A stretch of 64,000 bases of DNA from Eucommia ulmoides (Eukaryota > Streptophyta > Magnoliopsida > Garryales > Eucommiaceae), in assembly GCA_016647705.1 (NCBI GenBank), contig CM028330.1:49044897-49108896 (forward strand), written 5' to 3'. The notes below the pieces were generated by a model, which was not told the DNA's origin, searched no databases, and was given only the letters and a program-made list of their open reading frames with translations. Shown here in pieces: positions 56,031-64,000 of this stretch. Positions within the stretch are counted from its first letter, which is position 1. Every line of letters starts with the position of its first letter. The translations under genes were made by a program, and so were the position numbers.

Positions 56031-56601
56031 AAATCGTGTACAGTTGTTTACATATTATGACATTAGTGCGATTATTGTTATACATTAATTAATCATACTA
56101 ATTGTACATTATACACTATTCGAAGTGAACACAAATTCAATAGTCATATACAGTAACTTTTGCCGCATGAATTATGGATTTGTAAAACCTATTTAGAGTA
56201 CACACATAACATCCTGAGAATGAGTGTGAAGTCATGGTGAATTTGATAATAGTTTTTATATAGTAACATTTGTTTTAGAAGTAGTAACAACACATATTCA
56301 CTATCAATAAAACAAAATCAAATCCCATTTTTATCCAAAATCAGTCCAACTAATACCATTATTGTTGTACAGTAACTAATCATATTAATTGTACACTCTA
56401 CACAATTTGAATGCAATTTGATAGTTCATGTATAGTAACTTTTGTTGCATGAATTATTAGTTTGTAACACCTATTTAACGTAGCGCATATAATACTTGAG
56501 AATGAGTGTGAAGTCATGGATAATTTTATAATAGTTACTATGAAGTAGCATTTGTTCTAGAAGTAGTAACAATACATATTCGATATCAATAAAGCAAAAT
56601 C
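56031..56601. repeat. 282-bp tandem duplication
   Basis: Two diverged copies, period 282: GCATGAATTAT at 56165 and 56447; CAAAATC at 56313 and 56595. Both contain GAGAATGAGTGTGAAGTCATGG and GTAGTAACAAYACATATTC phrases. Non-coding. Confidence 0.85.
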
Positions 56602-56710
56602 TATTCCTTTTTTTTTTTTTGCAAAATAATCGTAAATATAGGGTATTAATAGCAAGAAGATTACTGCATTTGAATAAAAAGCATCGCCTGACACCAAATC
56701 GCCATCGCAA

Positions 56711-56866
56711 ATGTCGTCGGACACTAAACATAGTCTCAATTCTCTGCCCAAAAACCTTATCGCTGAATTCGAAGAATATATTGCCAGAACCTCTCTACTG
56801 CCATCGAAACTTATTTATCTCTACTGTAATCCTACTGCTATTGAAGCCTTGTACCGAATGTATTGA
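56711..56866 (+). pseudogene. Possible F-box-like fragment, 51 codons
   Basis: Starts MSSDTKHSLNSLPKNLIAEF then EEYIARTSLLPSKLIYLYCN, ending EALYRMY. The SLPKNLIAE...A...S pattern resembles the first half of plant F-box motifs (LP.DL..EIL..va). It is short and followed by AT-rich DNA. It could be a broken host fragment or chance. Confidence 0.3.
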
Positions 56867-57052
56867 AAAACTAAACTTTCTGCTTTGAAATGGAATATGT
56901 ATTAAATGAGAAAATAAAATCAACCCAAAACCTTCCAATTTTTTTCTCCAAAATCGTGGGATTTGAAGAATTCAAAATTTTAAAATGCCTATGATCATCC
57001 GCGCGCGTGTGCATCGAATGTGGAGTTTTCTTGAAACAAAAATAAAGTTTAA

Positions 57053-57503
57053 TGGTATGTTTGGTTGGAAGGGTGGGAAAGGAAAAGGAAAAAGGAAATG
57101 AAAAAGATTTTTTTTTTTTTTTTCATTTGTAGAGGGAAAATCATTTTCCTTAGTATGTTTGGTTGAAGGGATATAGAAGGAGGAGAAATAATATTTTGTG
57201 TGTATTAAAAAAAAAAAGAAAAAAAATAATATGCATTATCTTAATTTACTATTTTACCTTTACTACAGATGAAATATGTATTTGTTATATAAAATAAAGG
57301 GACAAAATGGTAATTTTAGAATTTTTTTCCCTTCCAACTTTTCATTTTCACCCCAAATTTGGGGGAAAAAAGGGTGGGAAAGGCATATTTCACCTTCATT
57401 TTCATTTTCTTCTTCCTTTTCACCTCCAATGAAACATACTACCCACCCAATTATTCACCACATTTTTCAATCCATTTCATTTTCCACGCTATCAAACACA
57501 TCC
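57053..57503. mobile_element. Possible Tourist-like MITE
   Basis: 451 bp with ends TGGTATGTTTGGTTGGAAGG and, read inward from the right, GGATGTGTTTGATAGCGTGG, and TAA on both sides (57050-57052 and 57504-57506). Arms are GGAAAGG/CCTTTTCC-rich and the centre is AT-rich. The inverted ends are imperfect. Confidence 0.45.
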
Positions 57504-57777
57504 TAAGGGTTTTCTTGTGTTAGGCTATGGCTCATGTGGCCCATTAAAAAAAAATTCTTAAAAATTGATGATTCTCTTAAATATCCTAAATTAAATTGTA
57601 AGGATGGTTACCATTTAATCCTAAATGGGTGTTGAAACAACAAATCAAACCCAATTGTTATTTTTAACCAATCAGCTCTATTGTCATTTCATGGACTAAT
57701 TTACCCATACTAATGAATGGTTACCTTCTATATATGCATTGTCACCCTAAAAACACAGAAAAAATATAATAATAAAT

Positions 57778-58971
57778 TGTTGAATCCAAAGTTTTGATAA
57801 GCAATTAAGTGTTGATGTTTTATGGAATTAATGGTTTTAATAAGTGTTTCATATTTAAAGTTCAATGTATTTGATTAAGAAGAGGAATCGTCAAAGAAAA
57901 TGTAACGGGTGCAAGATGAAAATGATGAAGACGTGAAGAGTTTTAAAGACATTGAAGAAAATTAGGTAAAAATAACTTTTTACCTATATGCTCTTAATGT
58001 AACCCAAATTAGGATCACGCAAGACTTTTTTTAAAATGAATTAATCTTATGTGTGTCTTATTATGTGCTTAATATGTGAAATGGTTTTGGTAAATGTCCT
58101 TAGTGAAAATAGGTTTTAAATCATAAATTGATAAGTTTTTCAATCAATTAGGTCAATGGGCAAAAGGGGTAGGTTGACTTATCGAAAAAGTGTGTTTTAG
58201 AAGAAGAATGGGATACATTCTAATCTAATCGGTCAACCAAGAAAAAAAGTCGGTCAACTGATGGAAACATTGATCAAAGTAAGTAAAAAGAGTAGACCTC
58301 TAATCACATCGGTCAACCAACAAGTTTGGGTCGGTTAACCGAATTAAACAATAGCTGAATTGGAAAAATTAGAAAGGGCTATTGATCCTATCAATCAACC
58401 AACATTGAGGGTCGATCAACCAACAGGGTTAGGCCAACAGCTGGAAATGGCCTTTGGCATGAAGTGGTCGACCAAGGCATATGGCCGGCCAACTGACTGA
58501 TTCAGTCAAAATTTTGACTGTTTTAGTTTCTTAGTTAAATCATCTCATTTTTTATGATTCCAATAGAGACTTTTGAGGGATTTGGGTGTATTTCAAATAT
58601 ATACAAGATATATTTTATGATTCATATTTAATTGGTCTATTTAATTAAATATTCTTTTAATTAAAGAGCTTTAATACTTCCTATTTTGAAGGATTTCGAA
58701 TTAAAAAAGTTTTAAGGACCGAAATGAGTTTTTCCAAAAGTATTTTTAAATTAAACATCTATATATTTTAAATATATAGGATATATCATTGTGTACTGCA
58801 TTGTCATCTTTCCGTGTGTTTGGGTGTGCACTTAGAATTAAATATATTTTCGCTGCGTAACAAGATAATAATTGATTTAGGGAAATTGATTATTCATGTT
58901 TAAGAGTTTAATTGTTTAAATTTTGTAACTATCCAATTCAACCTCCCCTTGGGTAGCTCTTTGGGCCAACA
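57778..58971 (+). repeat. 5' LTR of the SIRE-like element
   Basis: 1,194 bp. GGTCAACC / GGTCGACC-type repeats lie at 58140-58510. Ends GGGCCAACA. Confidence 0.9.
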
Positions 58972-58973
58972 AT

Positions 58974-58988
58974 TGGTATCATAGCTGG
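58974..58988 (+). other. Primer binding site of the SIRE-like element
   Basis: TGGTATCATAGCTGG two bases after the LTR; initiator methionine tRNA type with one mismatch in the core. Confidence 0.8.
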
Positions 58989-59070
58989 TTTTAGGTCAAT
59001 TAGGCTTACCATACTAGCTAAACACGATCACATCAAGTGCACTGAGGATAATGTTGTATGTTAATCTATT

Positions 59071-60242
59071 GTGTGTCACTATGTTGTAAGCGAATCTCCT
59101 GCTTATTCTAATAATCAATGTTCTGTTAGTGAGAATGATAAAGATTTTGATAATGAGGCTGCTAACAAGGTTATTGAGGAATTGATTGCACTCACATATG
59201 TTTTTGGTAAAGAAAATTTAAACTATTCTCAGAAAATCGTGATTCTTAAAAATAAAAAATTTAGTAACACTAAATCTTTTCGAAAAAAGAATTTAGATAA
59301 ATATTTTTAAACTGTTGAATTTTTAAATGCTCTATCTAAAATTGGTAAGTTGTTTGAAAAAATAGACTCTTTTGAAAAACAAAATGCCGTTTTGAAAAGT
59401 AATATTTCAAATTTTCAGCACAGTGATTTTAAACAGAAAATATTGAAACTTTAAATGAGGTTTTAAATATTAAATTGGATAATGCACAATGTGAACTTGA
59501 TAGAGCTCATTTAAAAGTTCATTATGTTGAAAATGATTGTTGAATTTTTAAGAATGATCTTGAATTTATGCATAAGAAGAATTTTGGTCTTCAGGTGAAC
59601 GTTAGTTCGTTGGAACGGTCACTTGAAAAGACTCAAAAGGAACTTAATGAGGTAGTAAATAAATTCAAGGATATTGAGAAAATCAAGATTATTGAAAAAC
59701 CAATAATCCCTAAAGTAGTTTCTCAATATCATTATCAATATCGTGCTCTCGTACGGAAAGTTGATTATCCTAAGAAGCATTTACATAATTTTAGATGCTA
59801 TTGTGGAAAATTTGGCCGTCTTAAAAAATGGTCTTATCAATTGCATAGTTACGCTAGTGGATCTAAAAATAACTTAATACCTAGAAAAGAAAAATTCCAT
59901 GCAGGTATGAATAAAAGATTTACTGAGCCAATGAGAATGAATGTAAATAATTTGCAAAAGAAAGATGCAAGGCTCGCTGAATCAAAGATGATGAATGGAA
60001 ACAATATACAAATGTGTAAAATGGATAATATCGGAAAGCCACGAGTTCAGCAAAATGATTATCATTGGGAGAGAATGCAACCTCAAAATCCGCAGAAATT
60101 GATTTACAGAGTTATTACATATCACAACAAAATAAATCAACCAGTAGTGTCCAAAATGGACAAAGATGTTGTTGAGACGAATCAACTGATTACCCCCAAG
60201 AATGACATACCAACTAAATCAGTTGTTTCAAACGATTATTAG
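59071..60242 (+). pseudogene. SIRE-like gag remnant
   Basis: Plus-strand frames encode a helical, Lys/Glu/Asn-rich protein (ELNEVVNKFKDIEKIKIIEK). They are followed by FRCYCGKFGRLKKWSYQLH, a zinc-knuckle-like segment as in SIRE gag (C..CGKxGHxKxxCxxL). Fossil, several breaks. Confidence 0.7.
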
Positions 60243-61909
60243 GAATGATGTTGACAATTACAATGAGGTAACAAACAAAGTCGTCTCCAAGGATATTAGA
60301 AGTACTTCTAACCCTTTGCAATTTAAATTCATTAAATTTTTTAAAGAGGGAGGTGTCCGACTTGCCAGTTAGGTAAGTTGGTATGGTTTTTAACACTATA
60401 GTAAAAGATGTGCTTATAAATATTGCATGGTGATTGTCTTAGAAATATTGCATGGTTTTTAACACTATAGTTAGGTTGTCTTAGAAATATTGCATGGTGA
60501 TTCTAAGAATCATATTTAGTTAAAATGTATTAACATGTTTTTATGATTCGCTAATATCAAGTATTAATCATGTATTTGATTATATGAAATATGTTACGTG
60601 ATTTAAATTGATTAAATTGTTTTATTCTCACTAATATGGTTTTATGACTTGTTCATTATTTCATATGCATATAGCAAGACCATTTGTACAATGTGCTCTT
60701 ATTCATGCAATTTTTTTTTTTTACAAATGTGTGGAGTTGAGCTGATTTTTTATTCATCTTGAAATTGTATCTTGATTTGTTATAATGCATGATATCATAA
60801 TCTAGTTGATATATTAAAATTCTTTAAATGATTAAAGAATTATTTAATTGATTCATTTATATGATTTAAATTGATTATGGCCTTGATAAAAAAATTCATG
60901 GCTAATATTGGTTTATGAAATCATGTTAATTCTTTTCGATACCATCTGCATGATCTCTGAATATGTATGGTATATCAGTCGGTGCTTATTATTATTAGAA
61001 TATTGATATTGTTGCACGTGGATATCCTTATAGGCACTAAATGTGTAACATTCATCTAATGTCTCATGTTTTTTAAATAATTATTATATTGAAAGGGAGC
61101 TGAAATTTTATGAGATAAATATGCATTTATCCATATTTAATGTGTAAATTATGTTGATAGTTTCATAAATCATCATGATTGAGATATGCTTCTTATCTTT
61201 GTGCTTTATTGTTGAAATGAGTTTGAGTATATTTAAAGTGGAATTATTAATTGGTATCGTGAAATAAAAGATGTGGACTTATTTAAAATTATATGATTTT
61301 ATACTATATTGAAATGTTTTGATAATCTCATAAATTGTCTCAAAATGATTCATATTAATCTTAAAAAATTGTTCTCTTCATGATCCCCACTTTTTTATGT
61401 GACAAATGGAGAGAAAATCTGATATTTTCATTCTAATATTATTAGGGGAGAGAATATGATATTAAGGAGGAGAAGTTATTTATATGTTCTCCTAGCATGA
61501 ATTCATGATTATAATTAGAAATGAGGAGAAATAATGTTTTATGCTCAAATTGAAAATCCTTCTGGTTAATGTTTATATTTCTCATTAATGTGCTTAAACG
61601 AGTTGAAAAAACCCATCATCGGATTTAGAGGGAGCGTGGATGTTTTCATTCTAATATAATTAGGGGAGAGAATATGATATTAAGGGGGAGAAGTTATTTA
61701 TGTATTCTTCTAGCATGAATTCATGAGTATAATTAGAAAGGGGAAAAAATAATATTTTATGCTTAAATTCAAAATCCTTCTGATTAATGTTTGTGTTTCT
61801 CATTAATGATGCTTAAGCGAGTTGAAAAACCTCGTCCTCGGATTTAGTGGTTACATTATATTCTTGAAAAAATATCAAAGTTAATTGTCATCATAAAAAA
61901 TAGAAAAAT
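60243..61909 (+). other. Non-coding 3' interior of the SIRE-like element
   Basis: 1.7 kb with no pol motif. A short phrase GAAATATTGCATGGT repeats near 60400-60500, and a 218-bp tandem pair occupies 61425-61858. Confidence 0.65.
61425..61858 (+). repeat. 218-bp tandem pair with purine tracts
   Basis: TTTTCATTCTAATAT recurs at 61425 and 61643. Each copy has AGGGGAGAGAATATGATATT and an AAGGRGGAGAAG tract, polypurine-tract-like, so two candidate tracts lie before the 3' LTR. Confidence 0.85.
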
Positions 61910-63057
61910 TATTGAATCCAATGTTTCGATGAACAATTAAGTGCTTATGTTTTTATGGAACTAATGATTTCACTAAGTGTTTCAGATTTAAAGTTTCATT
62001 TAATTGATTAAGAAGATGAATCGTCGAAGAAAATATAACGGGTGTAAGATGAAAATGATGAAGACGTGAAGTGTTTTGAGGATGTTGAAGAAAACTAGGT
62101 GAAAACAACTATTTACCTATATGCTCCTAGTGCAACCCAAATTAGATCACTCACGACACTTAAAATGAATTAATCTTATGTGTGTCTTATTATGTGCTTA
62201 ATATGTGAAATGATTTTGGTAAATGACCTAAGTGAAATATGGGTTTTAAAGCATAGATTGATAAGTTTTGGGGTCAATTCAGTCAACTGGCAAAAGGGGT
62301 CGGTCGACTTATTAAAATAGTGTGTTTTGAAAGAAGAATGGGAGACATTTTGATCCAATCGGTCAACCGAGAAAATGAGTCGGTCAACCAATGGAAATAG
62401 TGATCAAAGTAAGTAAAATGAGTAAGCCTTTGATCATATCGGTCAATCGAATGAAACAATAGCCGAATTGGAAAAATTGGAAAGGGCTATTGATCCTATC
62501 GATCAACCGATAGAGTTAAGGCTAACGACTAGAAATTACCTTTGGCATGGGGCAGTCGACCGAGGCATATGGTCGGTCAACCGACTTATTCAGTCAAAAT
62601 TTTGACTGTTTCAGTTTATTGGAAAAATCATCTCATTTTTTATGATTCCAAGAGATCTTTTTGAGAGATTTGGGTGTATTTCAAATATATGCAAGATATA
62701 TTTCATAATTCCTATTTAATTGGTTTATTTAATTAAATATTCTTTTAATTAAAGAGTTTTAATACTTCCTATTTTGATGGATTTCGAATTGAAAAAGTTT
62801 TAAGGACCGAAATAAGATTTTCCAAAAGTATTTTTAAACGAAACATATTTATTTTGAATATATGATATATATCGTTGTTTACTGCATTGTTATTTTTCTG
62901 TGTGATTGGGTGTGCATCTAGAATTAAATACATTTCCGCTATGTAACAAGATAATAATTTATTTAGAAAAAATGATTATTTGTGTTAAGAGTTTAATTGT
63001 TTAAATTTTATAACTATCCAATTCACCTCCCCTCTTGAGTAACTCTTTGGGCCAACA
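61910..63057 (+). repeat. 3' LTR of the SIRE-like element
   Basis: 1,148 bp, parallel to the 5' LTR over its whole length, including GGTCGACC-type repeats at 62270-62590. Confidence 0.9.
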
Positions 63058-63062
63058 TAAAC

Positions 63063-64000
63063 TATCAATGAAATTGATAACAAAACCTGCAATTTCTCTC
63101 AATTGAGATTATTGTTCAATGATTTTTTACACCACAATGATCTATAAATCAAGATTTTCAAAATGAGATATTAATAATTTTCTTTTTTGGAATTCTAGAT
63201 TAAGATGCATGTGAACTTTATATATAACATTAATTGTGATATTAATATATCATATAACATCACTACAACTTGTGTGCCCTGTGAGTGCTGAATATAACAT
63301 CCATTGCAATAGAAACTGACATCTTGATATATATATCAAATAACAAACATATATCAATTTGTTATGTTTAAATATAACATCAACTAATGATGATAATAGG
63401 ATAAGTTATATAAACGTGTTGAATGTGACATGACTTACTAATAAATGTGATTTGGATGTTGCATATAACACTCACATGTGTTTTGGTAATATATAAAACC
63501 GTGTTCAATCTAACACGAATGTGAAAATTGAAATTTCTGAAAGTAATATGTTAAATATAATACGAATATGAAAACTAATGAAAAATAGTGAATGCGCTCG
63601 AATATCTTATTCAGACGAATCTAAATATATAATTAGATTGTGATAAAAATTGCATAAAAAAAAATTGATAAATTGATTTTATTATGAAAATCGTTACATA
63701 TGGGAACAACGATTAAATATGGAAAATTCCAATTTTATAGAGTTTAGAAGCGCAAATCTGTCATGGAAAATCTAACATTTTTGAATTTAGGACTGGACGG
63801 TTTAAAAAAACTACACTCCAGGATTGTTTCGTTCATTTTAAAACAATTGAGATTAATTAGTAATATCATGCTTAGTTTGGATCCAGTAATTTTTCTTAAA
63901 TTGTATTCTATACCTTTCAAATTTCATATTTATATTTAATTAATTAAATATTTTATTTATTATTTTTTACATTTACAAAACTAATATTAATGTTAATTAA
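63063..64000. other. AT-rich tail; possible start of another CACTA element
   Basis: No coding. CACTACAACTTGTGTGCCCT at 63264 resembles a CACTA terminus, followed by repeated ATATAACATC / TATAACAC phrases over 250 bases that could be subterminal repeats. The other end is not in the window, so this is unproven. Confidence 0.3.

Larger units (their letters stand above)
57778..63057 (+). mobile_element. SIRE-like Ty1/copia element, non-autonomous and broken
   Basis: LTRs 57778-58971 and 61910-63057 start T(G/A)TTGAATCCAA and end CTTTGGGCCAACA. Flanks TAAAT (57773-57777) and TAAAC (63058-63062) agree at 4 of 5. A primer site follows the 5' LTR. The interior has gag traces only; protease, integrase, reverse transcriptase and RNase H are missing. 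The LTRs look roughly 15% different by eye, so it is an old insertion. Confidence 0.88.

Noticed and set aside
60214-60396. Short minus-strand frame opposite gag
   Set aside because: Shadow of the SIRE-like gag region without any recognisable feature.

Overview
The window looks like a flowering-plant (angiosperm) chromosome, in a gene-poor, repeat-dense region. The element families are plant-specific: a Tat-lineage Ty3/gypsy element with two RNase H regions, Tekay-like gypsy LTRs, SIRE-like and other Ty1/copia elements, CACTA, Mutator-like, hAT and Tourist-like DNA elements. The DNA is AT-rich with many AT, GT and GA microsatellites. I cannot name the species. I found no intact host gene, tRNA or rRNA; nearly everything is an insertion nested inside another insertion.

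Left part (1-13762): a minus-oriented LTR (1-953 and 6816-7711, carrying a 75-bp tandem array) is split by a Tekay-like gypsy element (954-6815, target duplication CCGAT). It abuts a scrap of Copia reverse transcriptase (7712-7936). Next comes a broken Tat-lineage gypsy element read on the minus strand (7937-13762).

Middle (13763-35310): the 3' half of a second Tat-like element, lying on the plus strand, carries minus-strand coiled-coil reading frames, a polypurine tract and an LTR. It is cut by a Tekay-like solo LTR (15237-17772), by a minus-strand Copia (18317-28252) and by a minus-strand non-autonomous LTR element (29746-34595). The Copia contains a Mutator-type element (19087-20826) and a young gag-only element (24095-27380). 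The non-autonomous element contains a hAT MITE (32560-33153).

Right part (35147-64000): a Mutator-like transposase remnant (35147-35310 plus 55197-55401, minus strand) is cut by a second, plus-strand copy of the non-autonomous LTR family (35311-55191, target duplication ACACT). The 5' LTR of that copy holds a CACTA element (35610-40806) and a Copia (40830-50265). Three related TG...CA solo-LTR-like elements and a SIRE-like solo LTR sit inside those. Beyond are flanking DNA with a 282-bp duplication and MITE-like sequence, a SIRE-like Copia with both LTRs (57778-63057), and an AT-rich tail.

The most interesting signal is not a gene. A conserved stem-loop lies just downstream of rapidly changing hairpin or tandem arrays. 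It occurs in the LTRs of the Tekay-like family and in the interior of both non-autonomous LTR elements. Similar short-palindrome arrays also occur in two other LTR-type families here. Element boundaries were set by eye from TG...CA ends, TIRs and target duplications.
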